64,000 nucleotides of DNA from Sambucus nigra (lineage: Eukaryota; Streptophyta; Magnoliopsida; Dipsacales; Adoxaceae): positions 539,402,872 to 539,466,871 of the forward strand of contig OX422211.1 in the NCBI GenBank assembly GCA_949130495.1. Direction: 5' to 3'. How positions within the stretch are numbered: the first letter of the stretch is position 1; each line of letters begins with the position of its first letter. Shown piece after piece: positions 1 through 12,625 of this stretch. Under the pieces are notes generated by a model, which made no database searches, was not told where the DNA came from, and saw only the letters and a list, made by a program, of their open reading frames with translations. A program made the position numbers and the translations under genes.

Positions 1-2511
1 TGGGACACAGTACCTACGAAATTTGGAGATATCTTATTTAAGTGTAGAGTTTATCTAAATGAAATTCATTCATCAAAAATAAAAAGAGAAGTCTTTGAGG
101 AGAGGAGAGGTTTTTCTATGAAAAGAAGAGACACCCTAGGAAGCCAAGATTCATAGGTCATCCTACACCATCACTGCCACCAGAGGCTGGCCAGAAAAGG
201 GAGAGGATCACCAGTAGACTAAATCCCCAAAGGTTCAGACCAAAAATTTAAAGGCAAGTAACTTAATCTTTGAAAAATTAGCATGTATAATGCCCATGTT
301 AGGATAGTTGTAGAATTATGAGAAATTGCATGATTTAGAGATAAACCATGATGATGTTAATGGAGTCCTTGATATGAGAAATATGTAGAACAAAGATCCT
401 TTTGATTATATACTTTAATCCATGAATTTGGAATGATTTGATAAAGAAACTATGAGTTTTATATGTTATTCTTGGAGATATAAAAAAATATGGGTTTTCT
501 GGAAATTATGAGAAATGTCGTGTTTAATCCAAACCTATTGATGTTTTAGGTTGCTTAATAATTGGAAATCATTTATATGTCTTGGTATATCATGTGGAAT
601 GAATTATAAAGAGTTTGGGATCTTAAAATAAAGGAGTTTAGGATGAAAATTGGTAAAACCCGTAGGCCAAATATGCAGAAATAGTAGGCTCATACCTATT
701 AGGTCGATGGATCGACAATGAATGTCGATCGATCGATCTATCCAAGACTGCTGATAGATCAACAATCCCAGAATTCATATGTTGATTTTGGTTTAAGGCT
801 TGATTAAATTTCCCACTTACAAGGATGCTTAGTGTAAAGTAATTATAGCATAATGGGATTTAGGGAAAGTTAGTTGGGAGGTAATTGAGGCACGAAAATT
901 ATTTATGTGTGAATTAATCCTTAAAAGTAGTATAATCGATTAAAAGTAATTAGAGTTTGTCGAAGAATAAATCTATTTGAGGATAATATGAATTTGTAAA
1001 AATTTAGGATTTAGGATGACATGGACTAGTAGGGTGTAGACAATTTCATACTAAATTTATTTGAGATATAATGGTTAACTTTTGAGTGACAAGAATACTC
1101 GGGAAATATATGTTAATAAGTTAAGTCATAATCTATAAATACGTAGGATATTAAAGAGAAAAAATATACTACTTATGGAATTATCATATGTGTTGTGTGA
1201 ATACCTTATTGATATTATATAGGTGGGGTGAATACCTATATTTTTATTTGTATGACATACCTACGCTTCTTGCTATCAGGGTGGAGGTTTCATGTTAGGA
1301 TTGATCTTATCCTAATGAGCCAACTTGGGGGGATTTTAGATTCATACCTTGAGCATAGGACCTTGATTACGTTCTATCGGTGTGAATGATAGTTTCAACA
1401 GTTGAATGGGAGCGTAGGTATGTGCGTGACCCATTCGGCTTGGGAGTATGCTCACCTCCAAATATGTATGTTATGTTATTTATGGTTCAGGAGAGACACT
1501 AAACCAATAGTCCTTTTTACTGCGAGAGATGTAACTTGACATGATAGCAGAGTATGCACGCACCGTAGCTGTGTCTGGGAGGTGCCATAGTAGTATATAT
1601 GATAGTGTGATGAATGTATATATACTATGATGTGATCTACTGTGTGAATTAGTAAATAAAAATTGAATGATAAAATATGAATTGAGTTAAGTGAATACTT
1701 AATACTTAAAGTCCTAGTTCATCTTAAAGAGAAATGAACATGTTTAAATAATATAAGTATTGGGTGGGAAATACGAGATAATGAGAAGAGATAGGATGAT
1801 AATTGAGAGCCTTGTTTAGGGGAATAATAAGGTACGTTAGGCGTGCACACTAGATGAGAGGTGAGATTCTCATGTGAGAGCCAAGAACTAACATCTACAC
1901 AATACGTGCTTAATTGCACTTATTAAACACTTGCTATTTTTAAAATCTTTTACATTCGGGCTCTGATCCATTTACTTGCATATTCTCTTCTCTACTATAT
2001 CTATATTACCAGGTGCCTAGCATGAGGGACGCTCGTCTTAGAGGATGGATATTTTGACAAGAGTTTGGAGATGCATCTTTGGATTAGACGCTTTCATTTC
2101 CTTGATTCCTATCTTTGTAGTATTTGTCTTATGTTAGGCATGTTGCCAAAGATTTTAGTAATTTCATTTCCATTTCAGATATTGTACTGGTTTTATGTTG
2201 ATATTGTTATTATCATTTTGTTTTAGATGGTGCTGTTGAGATATTTCAAATGGAGAGTTTATTCCAGTTACATTTATACTTATTGACTTTTCATTCAGTT
2301 GTGTTGGAGTGTTACTTATTTTATTCAGTATAGTGGTATGGGTTTAATTAAATTAAAATTGAAAAAGTTTTGACACTTAGCTTTATTAATTATTCGGTGA
2401 ATTACTAATAAATTTTGTTCGACAGTGATGCTAAGAATGAACGAAGTGGATATTCTGATTTAATTTAAAAACGGACTGATCACCCAGTATTTAATTAGGC
2501 GGGGTGTCATA
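1..2511 (+). mobile_element. 5' LTR of chromovirus F (left part cut by window edge)
   Basis: Long terminal repeat of a Ty3/gypsy chromovirus. From base 1 it matches the 3' LTR from about 24596 onward, so roughly the first 450 bp lie outside the window. It ends in GGCGGGGTGTCA just before a tRNA-iMet primer binding site. It contains a cluster of GATCGATC palindromes near 700-765 that the partner LTR lacks. The many small open frames inside it are not genes. The two LTR copies differ at many sites, so the insertion is old. Confidence 0.85.
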
Positions 2512-2513
2512 GG

Positions 2514-2525
2514 TGGTATCAGAGC
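2514..2525 (+). other. Primer binding site of element F (tRNA-iMet)
   Basis: TGGTATCAGAGC lies four bases after the LTR end. It is complementary to the 3' end of plant initiator methionine tRNA, the usual primer of many chromoviruses and Copia elements. It fixes the + strand orientation of F. Confidence 0.9.
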
Positions 2526-2693
2526 ATCAGGTTCTAGTGTCCTTAGAATATGTACGGTTTACTATGACTTCGTCTTAGCATCCTTTGATATAGATACCTA
2601 TCATTAGGATTGTTGTCTTCATAATTACGTATTACAACTTCAGCTATTGTGCGATATAATAAATGCTGATAAAATATCTCTCCCTCATTTCAG

Positions 2694-3900
2694 ATGCCTC
2701 ATCGACATGCGCGATGAGCCCCCGGAGTGGCACAGCCAACCCCATAGCCCGCTCAAGCCCAGGGTACTATGAATGAAGAAGAGATTGCTGTCATTATTGC
2801 ACAATCCGTTAATGATGACTTAGCGATTATTCAACAAGCACCGCCACCAGCATAGGCAGTGCCACCAGCACCAATGAAGGCATTTCCCACTGATTGGGAG
2901 CGTGTCAGGGATGCCTTCCAAAAGGCACGTCCACCAGAATTTTGAGGGGGTTCCGATGTTATAACTGCTAGATAATGGAAGAAAGACATTCAATGACATT
3001 TGCGTACGTATCAATGCACAGAGGTTCAAAAATATATCTTAGCGACATTTAAGCTAGTTGGAGCAGCTTTTCAGTAGTGGGAGTGCACTACTAGAGCAGA
3101 TGAGAGGGATACAATGGTTATTCAGGACTTCTGGGTTCAGTTTGATTGTAAATACTTTCCTTCTGCTATTCAGACCGAAATGAGAAGGAAACTTTTGAAC
3201 CTCACCAAGGAGGGGAACTAAGTTACCGAATATGAAGAGGAGTTTACTATGCTGACTAATTTGGTGCCAACTGAGGTACCCACTAAAGAGAAAAAGATCG
3301 AGATGTTTCGAGACGTCCTTACATGAAGGATTCGCCAGCATCTTTTGGGTAATCCTTCTCTACAGACTTATACCGATGTGTTGAATGCGACATTTCTTAA
3401 TTTCCTGGACCATCATCTTCATAAGGGAAGTAAGCGGGGGTTTGAGCCCAGTGAGGAAGGATGAACTAGGGGAAGAAGTGGTAGTGGATCATCTTCAGCC
3501 CAGGGGAAACAAAGGTAGAATGATTAGAACACGCAACAGGGGAACTATGCTAAACGACTGAGGTAAGGAGGAGTTCACTTTGGGTAGGGCGGTAATAGAC
3601 ATATCCACCAGGGCCAGTAGCACAATCAGCAGAGCCATCAGGGCCAAGGGAAAGGTGGAAATGGTCATCAGGGTCATGGACAACATGGTCGAAATAGGGA
3701 ACAGTTTGGAGGTAGACGCTTCAATTATGGTAAAATTGGCCACAGGAAGCAGGATTGCCCAGATAAGGGAAAGATACCCAGTAGTAGGGTGCATATCAGG
3801 ATTCACAGAGGCTTATGTTTCTAGATGCCTTATAGCACCGGCTTAGGTGCCAACCTTACCGGCCATTGCTCCCTCAGCTCCACCACAGTAGGGGCATGTG
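2694..3900 (+). pseudogene. gag: F gag, decayed
   Basis: Capsid and nucleocapsid region of a chromovirus polyprotein. The ATG at 2694 opens a frame that can be followed through a Pro/Gln-rich N terminus and a Retrotrans_gag-like helical region at about 2880-3420, then a Gly/Gln/His-rich stretch at about 3580-3710. Next comes a degenerate CCHC knuckle near 3712-3755, where the two leading cysteines appear as Arg and Tyr while GKIGH and the final DC remain. At least eight in-frame stops interrupt it, many explained by CGA, CAA or TGG changing to a stop. Not functional. Confidence 0.8.
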
Positions 3901-3954
3901 TACAACATCCAACAGGTAGTAGTTCAGCAGCCACCAACCGCAGTTGAGGGTATG

Positions 3955-4300
3955 TTTTTTATTTCTGGGGCTCTGGTGCGTATTTATTTAACACAGGGGC
4001 TTCACATTCTTTTATATCCACTAAATTTGCATGGGCCACGAGGTTGTTAGACATGGCCAACAATACTATTACTTACGTAGACTCACTGATGGGTAGTGGG
4101 ACACCTATTTTCTCTATATGTTAGAGTGTGAGTATAGAGATTAGGAGTCTTATTTTACCAGCTGATATGCTTGTGATAGACATTTCTGAATATGATGCTA
4201 TTATTTGGATGGATTGACTTGCTTCTTATAAAGCCACGATTGATTTCCTTGGTAGAAGCATTATATGTGATATTCCAGGTCAGGAGATATTTTTAGTGGC
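3955..4300 (+). pseudogene. F aspartic protease region, catalytic Asp lost
   Basis: Retropepsin-like domain between gag and reverse transcriptase. The active-site motif reads LF-NTGAS-HSFIS (Asn codon at 3990-3992) where the family has DTGAS, so the catalytic aspartate is replaced by Asn (GAT to AAT). Downstream there is a motif resembling the conserved YDVILGMDWL, here with Ile-Trp changes and a stop in place of Trp. A second stop lies near 4122. The domain must be inactive. Confidence 0.75.
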
Positions 4301-5572
4301 GATGCCTCATCCCGAGGAAGGATCATCTACTCATTTGTATTGCATAGAGGTGGAGACCTCTATGGGAGTTGTGATTCCCCTTGATTTGATTCTTGTTGTT
4401 AGGAAATTCGCAGATGTCTTTCAAGACATACCTCGGTTACCACCGAGTAGGGAGATTGAGTTTTTGATTTATTTGGTACCGAGAACTCGACCGATAACCC
4501 ATGCCCCCTACCGTATGGCTCCTACATAGATGAGGGAGCTGAGAGATTAGATTGAGCAGTTTCTAGGACAGGGTTTCATCCATCAGAGTACCTCACCCTG
4601 GGGTGCCCCAGTTGTGTTTGGAAAGAATAAGGATGGATACCTACGATTATGCATGGATTATAGGGAACTTAATAAAGTCACGATCCAAAATAAGTATCCA
4701 TTACCCCGCATCGATGACTTGTTTGATCAGTTGAGAGGAGAAGCATATTTCTCAAAGTTTGACCTGAGGTCTAGGTATCACTAGCTAAGGATCAGGGAGT
4801 AGGATGTGTCGAAGACAGCTTTTCTGATAAGATTCGGATCTTATGAGTTTCTGGTTATGCCATTCGGGTTAAATAATGCACCGGATGTATTTATGGACTT
4901 AATGAATAGGGTGTTCAAAGATTTCCTAAATTAGTTTGTCATTATTTTTATAGATTGCATCCTCGTTTATTCGCGTACCGAAGAGGAACATGCCGGACAT
5001 TTGCGAAGGGTCCTACAGACACTATAGGAGCATCAGTTGCATGCCAAGTATGAAAAGTGTGGATTTTGGCTCCGAAAGGTGCAGTTTCTGGGTCATATAG
5101 TGTTAGAAAGGGGTATAGCAGTGGATCCTAGCAAAGTATCAGCATTAAGGGAGTGGGGATAACCCAGGACACTAATAGAGGTTCGCAGTTTCTTGGGACT
5201 AGCTAGTTACTACAGATGGTTTATCAGGGGATTTTCTAAGATTGCAGGTTCGATGCCCAATCTAACCCTTAAGGGTATACCGTTTTCATAGGATGATGCA
5301 CGACAACTGGCATTTGATGAACTGAAGGATAAATTAACTTCAATACCCGTACTAGCACTGCCCAGGCCAGGAGTGGAGTACCTAGTGTACACTAATGCAT
5401 CGTTATAGGGACTTGGGGGGTATTGCAACAGGAAGAGCATGCTATAGCTTATGCCTCTAGAAAGCTTAAGCCTCATGAGAAGAACTACCCCACCCATGAC
5501 TTGGATCTAGGAGCGGTTGTATTTGACCTTCGAATATGGAGACATTATTTGTTGGGGGAGAAATTTCGCCTA
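4300..5572 (+). pseudogene. pol: F reverse transcriptase and start of RNase H, truncated
   Basis: The RT fingers and palm can be read as [20 protein letters not shown] near 4645, YFSKFDLRS near 4750, MPFGLNNAP near 4860 and FIDCILVYS near 4945. The last should be FIDDILVYS, so the second catalytic Asp is Cys (codon 4956-4958). Connection and RNase H follow: VYTNASL at 5385-5405 has Asn where the catalytic Asp belongs, and [21 protein letters not shown] is intact near 5480. The reading stops at about 5572, where element R is inserted. Several in-frame stops. The rest of RNase H and the integrase core are missing from the window. Confidence 0.85.
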
Positions 5573-5967
5573 TGTGACACCCCGCCTAATTAAATATCGG
5601 GTGATCAGTCCTTTATTAAATTAACTCAAAGTGTCCAGTTGATTCATTCTTAGCATCACTGTCAAAAAATAATATTTTTATTAATCACCTAATAAAAAAT
5701 TAAGCTAAGTGTCAAAACATTTAATCTTATAAATTAAGTCCGATTATTATCAAAAGCTATGAAACCATTTTTACGAATACAAATGATTATATTAAAACCA
5801 AACCATCCAATGAAATAACATGCTAGATAAATCAATCCAAATAAAATGTCCCAAATCACATGACAATGTAGTAATCACAAGAAATCCCAACTACAACAGA
5901 ATACTGAAATAAATCCAAAGTACAAATCTTTATGCATTAGAATACACCGAAAATGGGCAACACATGA
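5573..5967 (-). mobile_element. 3' LTR of chromovirus R, part 1 (split by nested element)
   Basis: Inverted copy of a chromovirus LTR end: it starts TGTGACACCCCGCC, the complement of the F LTR terminus. It is inserted in F RNase H after GCCTA. The LTR is interrupted at 5967 by the gag-only element and resumes at 16198, as the uninterrupted copy at 23084-23775 shows. Confidence 0.85.
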
Positions 5968-8729
5968 TGATAACTTGACTTTTGTGTGTAGTCGTTTTTG
6001 CAAGCTAAGTCAATCAAAACCTCAATTACCTACACAAATTAACAAACTCAAGCGTAGAGGTAAGTAAGGGTATCAATCCACATCATGGGGGTAAATCTAG
6101 AGACAAATTCAATTGTAACTCACTTTTTATTTTCTTTTTTTTGAATTTTTCTTTTCTATTTTTTTAGCTTTTCAAATATTAAAACAATGTTTGGGTGAGA
6201 AAAAGTGAAATAACACGAAACTAAAACGAAAGATCAAATTACAAACTAAAAGGTGACTAAAATGGAAAATAAATTCTAACACTAAAATATGAGATAAATG
6301 AGGAAAATAAATTTCAGAACAATCAAGGAGTGGGATTACATCATAAATTTTCGCTATTCTAACTAATTAATTGAATTCTCCCAAATTAATATCAAAATTA
6401 CAAATCAACTATTGTTGCAAATGTAATTTTAATAGTAACCTCTTAGAAAATTAAGTTTAATACCCCACAACTCTAGAAAAATAGATCTACAGTCCTTTTA
6501 ATTAATCACCCGCTAGGACCGATCAATTAAAATTTATGTAAATCTTTGAAAATAAATTTAGAGTTGAAATTCAAGTAATAATACCCCACTTAAGACACCC
6601 CTATCTCTAGTTCGAATCTAAAATGGGTATTATAACTAGAATTTTTATTTTCTCTCGAAAATCATTTACCCTCTCTCGAGGCGTAAATTTAAGGGTCAGG
6701 GATCAAAATTAACATTCAAAGGGAATTTTCAAGTAATCAAAATAATTAAACTAAAATATCATCAAATAAGGGTTCCCCTACCCCTTGAAAGGGGATTTAG
6801 CCTAATATGATATGAAATTTGACAAATTAATAATCAAAGGTATAAAATAAATGAGAAGATAAGAGAACAATCAAACCCAATCTCTTGATGCTTAATTGAA
6901 CTTCAATCCATGGGTTGAAATTATCACCCCTCAATTTGAATGATCCAAACAAAATTACATCAAAATTTTCACTCAATTAATCCTCAACAATTTATTTTCC
7001 CTCACTATATAAATAAAATAAAATAAAAATTCTAATCTAAAAACCTGCACTAAAATGGTATTTCTCTCTCTAAAATCCTAGATGGGGTTTCTAGCCTCTT
7101 TTCTAAAAATGGTCTTCATCTTCTTTTTATAGTAGGCATGGAGCTAAGGGTTAGTTTGGGTATTTGGGAGTGCAAGAGCATGGGGTGTGTGCACATGGGG
7201 GTAAATTGGGTAATAGAAGCATGACAAAGGTGTGAGGTAAGGAAGGTATATGGGTGAAGGAATTTGGGTGACAAAATATGATATGGTTATGGGGTATTTT
7301 GGGTATATGGGTTAAATGAGTTAGTTGGGGATAATATGGGAAAATGGGATAAAAAGGTTTTTAAACATGTGGCTTAAATGGGTTTATTTATTTGTTTTAT
7401 TTTGGAGATGGTCTTTGGTTTTGCAGCCACGATTGTTTTTGTTTGGTTGAAACGAGAAATGGGTTAAAGGTGAGATGGGATTGGAATTGGGTATGGAACA
7501 TAAGGGAATGGAGGTATAAGGAAGAAGGTTATGGGTTAGGGTTCCGGTGGGATGAGGTGGAAGGTGGTCAGTCGTTGAGGGTGACCGGAGTGAGAAGGTC
7601 CGATGGTGACAGGTCGGCGACGGGGGGTTAGTCTGGGTATTCATTGACGGGCTAGTTTCGGGGGTAAGGTTAGCTGGACACGGGTAGTTGCATAGATGGT
7701 GGGTGGCACGGGTTGCGCCAGAGGTAGGATAGGTGGTGGGGTTCGAATTTTGGCCGGGGATGGGTTTTAGAATGGGTTTGAGTTGGTTGATGTCGGGTCC
7801 GATTGGTGCAGAGGCTTCGCCAGCGTGAAGTGGGTTCGGGTTGGTCGCTGAAAATGGGATGGGATTGAGCCATGACGCCGATGACAAGCTGGGTTATGGG
7901 TTGTAAATGGTTTATGGGTATTTGGATGATGATGGAGGTGAGAGAGAGTGAAAGGTTTGGTGGTTTTGTGTTAATTGGTGGTGTGAGAAGTTAATGGAGT
8001 TTTGGGTGAGAGGAGAGAGAAAGAAGTGGGTGATGGGAGGTTGAAGAAGAAGGTGAGTGGTTTGGGTGTTTGAGGGTGTAGGGTGGTAGTATGAGGGTGA
8101 GGGTTTTAATTGGGTGTAGGGGTGTGAGGAGTTGTGTGTGTGTTTAACTTATGGCCCCTAAAAAAATATCTAACTAAAACTAATAAAACTAAAAATTAAA
8201 TCCTAAAAATATAAACTTCAATAAAATATAAACTCAAGTCCTAAAAAATAAAATAATAAAAGTAAAAAAATAAATTCCTAAAACTTAAAAATTAAAACTA
8301 AAGGCCTAAAAAAATGTAAATCCAAATAAAACTAAAAAATAAATGAATTCCTAAAAAAAACTAACCCTAATAAAATAAAATAAAAACTAAAAACTAAAAC
8401 ATCATTAAATAAAAAGAAATAAAAAATAAATCCTAAAAATAAAAACAATTCAAACTAAAAATTAAAAATATAAAAAAATACGAAAGGGAATAAATTAAAC
8501 ACACACGGCTCGAGGTAGAGTTTAGGCTAGGTTAAGGTAGGCTAGGGTTACGGGATTGGTAATTAGCTCCATAATCTGCATAATTGCCTTGAAATACGCG
8601 TTTGAACATTGCAACCTGCATTCGATCTACAAAATACATAATAAAGCGCATAAGACCCAAATTGGTGAGAATTAGCAACCAAAATACGTCTATTCAGGGT
8701 ATAAAATGTACAATTTTGGGTGCTTATCA
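5968..8729 (-). repeat. 3' LTR of the gag-only element
   Basis: 2762 bp, TGATAA to TTATCA. It pairs with 13458-16197; differences are frequent by eye (roughly 5-10%). It holds a G-rich stretch at 7140-8140 and an A-rich stretch at 8160-8500. Open frames in the G-rich part (7384-7887 and others) occur in both LTRs, have no recognisable domain and are probably chance. Confidence 0.85.
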
Positions 8730-8743
8730 CACCACCCCCAAAC
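8730..8743 (-). other. Polypurine tract of the gag-only element
   Basis: On the - strand the bases just before the 3' LTR read GTTTGGGGGTGGTG, a plus-strand primer. Together with the primer site at the other end this sets the - strand orientation. Confidence 0.6.
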
Positions 8744-10799
8744 TGAGCGTTGCTAGTCCTCGAGCAATAAGATAGAGAGAAAGAGAAAGATAAGTAACTA
8801 AAAGTGTACCACTTTCGCGGGCACTTGTGATTTCACTTAGCATGTGCAACAAGCCTTTGAACCTATAGGTTGCCCTACAGGACGAGTTGTGTCTGGTGAG
8901 GGTTTGCAGGGAATATACCCACAAAATTCTTATTTGTAAAGGCAGTCAATCTCTTATTAGACATAGAATAATTACACAATCCATCATGAGAGAAATAATT
9001 TCATAAATACAAGCTAGAATGTGTAAGAAGTTTACGTAAGTAAATAATCAAGGAACATCCTTACTGGAACTCAACGTGTGTAGTGTGAATCGGTCAAAAC
9101 GGGTCGAGTATCACAAGAGTAATTCCTAGATTTCCTTTTCGGAATCAACGCTTAAACTTCAAATCTCACGGATATATCTCTATCAAATGAACTCTCAAGA
9201 TTAGGGTTAGTGTATCACTCTTGTGTGTGAGGAGGTGAGTAAATGTAAGCAAGTTCAAACATCTCACACACACATAAGAAAGAACTAACAAGTACAAAGA
9301 AAAATGATATCATGAAAGAAATGCTAATAACTATAGTGAGAACGTTGAGTTATTCACCACGCTGACTTTCATATGCCCGAACACCTAGGGAAAATATGGA
9401 TGAATAATGATGATATGAGGTAGGATGGTGATGTATGGATGAATAATTTGTGATGGATGTGTGATGGATAAAAGATGGATGCGATAGAAGAGTGCATACA
9501 CTTTAGGCACAAACGTCTTTTATTACATAAAAATTAACTACAACTCTTTTTTTTCCCTCCTTTTTTTTTCTTTTTTTTTCTCTATATTCTTTTCTTTTTC
9601 TATTTTTTATTTATGCTATTTTTGCTATTTTTTTTTGTTTTTCTCTCTCTTTTCAAACCAACATTGAAGACATTTAACATTTGGAATCAACACTCTTTTT
9701 ATCAAAAAAATGATGGATGAAATATAAATGGAGATGATGGGCGAGGGTGTGGGGAATGTGTGTGAATAGGGTAGAATATGGTAATGTAATGGGTGAAGTG
9801 AATGGGTAGTGTATGGGTGAAAATCTAGTGATCGGGACAAATTTCAAGACACGCGTTTCTTACAACTCGAAAAAGATGTCATTCTCAGTGATTAAGCCAA
9901 AAATGAAGAATAATGAGATCATACAACAATTAATGTGCGAACGTAAAAGAAGTTGAAGCAACTTATGACTCGGAGATTGCGTAAAACACTCTAAAAGGGT
10001 GAAAGGCATGAATCTCACAAGCTAAAGTCTCTACTAGTGATCCTTAAGGTTATCTTGAGAATTATAGTACTCTTCAACTCTAAACCGTAGTGACATGATA
10101 AGTGTGCAAATTTTTTTGAGTCTAGAAATTCATGGTGCAACATGCCTTGTTACGTATTACATAAGCTATTTAGAAAAAATATTCTCTAGCTTGATTCCTA
10201 GACTTAAAAGGATGCATGATTGAAAATTCACATCATTGATTGAGATGAAAGAAACTGCACAAAATTTTAAAAATTAGGTTTGAAAATTAAAAATTTTCAA
10301 AAGAGGTACGATTTTGATAAAATTCCCCACCCCCAAACAAAATGGAACATCGTCCTCCATGTTAAGTAAAATGATTTTTAAAATTGAGAGCATAAGGTAG
10401 GAAAGATATTACCAGAATCAACCGCTAATGAAGTGGACAGATGAACGAAAATGAAACCTGAAGAAATAATAAGAGAACAAAAGGTTTACAAGTCTATAAA
10501 CATGATAAAACATAGGGTGATGTGAAACACCACCTCTAAACAGGATAAGACTAATACAAGAAATGCGGGCTGCCTCCCGGTAGTGCTAAGTGTAATGTCT
10601 TCAGCTAGATCGATCCAGTCTCACCCTAAAGATAAGAACTAGGAAAGCATGGGGCAACATAAAAATTGGGTGATGAGAATCACCCCCAAACAAGACTAAA
10701 GCATCATCTTGTTGGATAATGGCTAAAATGTTCAATGCACCTGTATGGCAAAGTGCATCACATGATGCCAAGCATCGGTGGACCATGGGTGGGTGGGTA
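8744..10799 (-). other. Non-coding 3' half of the gag-only element
   Basis: No supported gene. The sequence includes a T-rich run (9546-9650) and the stretch CTGCCTCCCGGTAGTGC near 10569, which resembles a phrase (TTGCCTCCCAAGAAGCGC) that recurs in large plant retrotransposon derivatives. That comparison is from memory. The region probably serves packaging or spacing only. Confidence 0.4.
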
Positions 10800-11237
10800 T
10801 TAAGGTAATGGTAAAAAGGCATGAGTGATTGAGAATCGATCACGGGCTTTGTTGAGCTGGAAGGTGAGGGCAACGAGGGCCCTATAAGCAGGATGCTCTA
10901 ATTGGTGAGGAAGGGAAAATGGTTTGGTAAGTGGAATGGGTTGGGCCTCAGAGAAATCACACGATCGTTCTATGAATGGGCGATGATAATGGTCGCGCCG
11001 TGACACTCCAGGGATCTGTCTAGGGGAAAAATCAACACCAAGAGAGAGTGGCGAGCATAGAATAACAAGCTCGGTGTCACGAAAGTGGAGAGTATCACCA
11101 TAAATACTCTCGTAGATGGTGGAGGATGGGTAAGATGAGGCACCAATATCGGAGATAAATGAATCATAAGAAATAATGAGCTCAAGATGAGCCAAGAATG
11201 GTGGAACATGATTCTTATCCGAAAAGGTAGAAATCAT
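10800..11237 (-). pseudogene. Downstream open frame of the gag-only element
   Basis: 145-codon open frame starting MISTFSDKNHVPPF, 44 bases after the stop of the gag-like gene and on the same strand. It has no domain I recognise; composition is rich in Pro, Ser, His and Leu. It could be the decayed C-terminal continuation of the upstream protein or the start of a lost pol. Readable sequence seems to continue past its stop toward 10600 with further stops. Confidence 0.35.
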
Positions 11238-11281
11238 CTCGGATTCAATCTCGAGAAAATAGTGAGCAATCGTAGCCGGAG

Positions 11282-12394
11282 CTAACCTAGGATAAATTTG
11301 TTCCTCGGGAACACAAGGGTGAAGCTCGATAGGTGTAGACTCCGGCTTTTTTTGGATTCGACGGGAAAGGGAATTGGAATCCTAAATGTGGGTTTATTTG
11401 GATATGACGGGATTTGATCAGTTTCACTATCGAAAGGTAAGTCAACACAGGTGTCAACTTGAGGCCTGGACCAAGGAATGTTCTCAACTTTGAGATTCTC
11501 AGGGTGGTAGGGTTGGTCACACTCAAAATCCGTATCATAAGAGGACACATCATCATCACACTTGGTTGAAACGATGGGTGGATCCATGGGAATGTCCGAC
11601 TCTCTCGCACACTCAAATTCAATTAATCGTTGTTCAAGCCTTTGGAGAGCTTGAGTTTGAATTTGAGTGGCTTGCTCTTTCTTGAGTATGAAATTTTGCA
11701 AGAGTGCCTCGAGAGCAGAGGTGGATGATGGTGTTGAATTGGTAGCGGGTGGCGGTGGGTGAGGTGGAGACGATATTCTACTATCATGACTATACGGAGA
11801 ATACACAAATGAAGTGCGTGGAGTGGAGCCAAGTTCATCATACATGAAAGGATCGATTTCGTGATGGACAAATGAGTGATACTCATAGGGTGCGTAATGA
11901 GGGAACTGATCGTGAACGGGTGCACAAGGTTGCCATGACAACTGTTGGAATGTGTGAGGATCTGCAACATCGGGTTGGGATTCGAAATGCGTGAAAGGGT
12001 GATCAGGTCTCCATGAGAAACTAGGGTACTCACACAACTCGGGATTATGTATATCGGAATAATAGGCCGAGGTGGGTTTCGGAACAGTGTCATATGGATA
12101 CACAGGCTCCATGGTGAGTGCGTAGGGATATGAAGAGTATGGGCACTCATGGGACATGTGATCGGCATAAGAACAATGGGTGCATTACAAAGGATGCGAC
12201 ACATCGATACTTGACACCGAGGGTGACGGAAAATGAGTTGCGTGCATAGATTGTGTAAGAGTATCAACGGTACTCGTGAGAGAGGTGAAACCGCTAGGGA
12301 AATCATAAAGAGACGGCTAGGGATCACTCTCACACGTGTCGCGTGAGAAAGGAAAATGACCAAAGTAGTCCCGTAAGGGACGTTCTTCGGCCAT
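11282..12394 (-). pseudogene. gag: Gag-like zinc-knuckle protein of the nested element, two stops
   Basis: A 371-codon frame from ATG at 12394 (start MAEERPLRDYFGHF) to a stop at 11282, with two in-frame stops. About 70 residues in is a perfect CCHC knuckle, CTHCSYADHMSHEC (12184-12143), directly after the second stop (12187-12185). Next comes a long Tyr/Pro/His-rich segment, then a probable coiled coil with repeated Leu and Gln at about 11735-11617, and an acidic Asp/Ser-rich tail. Knuckle followed by a LEALLQNF-type coiled coil is the order in the second half of Athila-type Gag. I infer RNA binding and particle assembly in trans. The capsid half is absent or unrecognisable. Confidence 0.6.
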
Positions 12395-12435
12395 AAGGAG
12401 AGAAGTATTTTTTTTATTTTTTAATTTTTTTTAAA

Positions 12436-12625
12436 AGGAAAAAAAATATTTTTGGATTTTTGATAAAAATAAAGACAGGATATATTTTTGGATTCTTTTT
12501 ATAAAAATAAAGAAAGAAAATATTTTTGGATTTGTTTTTATAAAAATAAAAGAAAATATTTTTGGATTTTTTTTTATTTTTATAAAAAGGAAAGAAAATA
12601 TTTTTGGATTTTTTTGGAAGAATGG
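12436..12625. repeat. AT-rich short repeats upstream of the gag-like gene
   Basis: Five copies of a phrase like ATATTTTTGGATTTTT, separated by TATAAAAATAAA-type spacers, occur at about 40-55-bp spacing. They lie just before the start codon of the gag-like gene in its leader. The 97-codon frame across them (Lys/Asn/Phe-rich) is a by-product of the repeats. Confidence 0.7.

Noticed and set aside
700..765. GATC-rich clusters as a bacterial-type methylation or replication signal
   Set aside because: The clusters are part of LTR sequence in a plant genome; no bacterial gene is nearby.
2514..2525. TGGTATCAGAGC boxes as possible tRNA genes
   Set aside because: They are single short complements next to LTR ends (also 53780-53791, 61496-61507) without tRNA arms; they are primer binding sites.
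7384..7887. 167-codon Pro/Asn/Ser-rich - strand frame
   Set aside because: It lies in a G-rich part of an LTR, is not conserved as a frame in the partner LTR (about 14850-15360), and has no domain.
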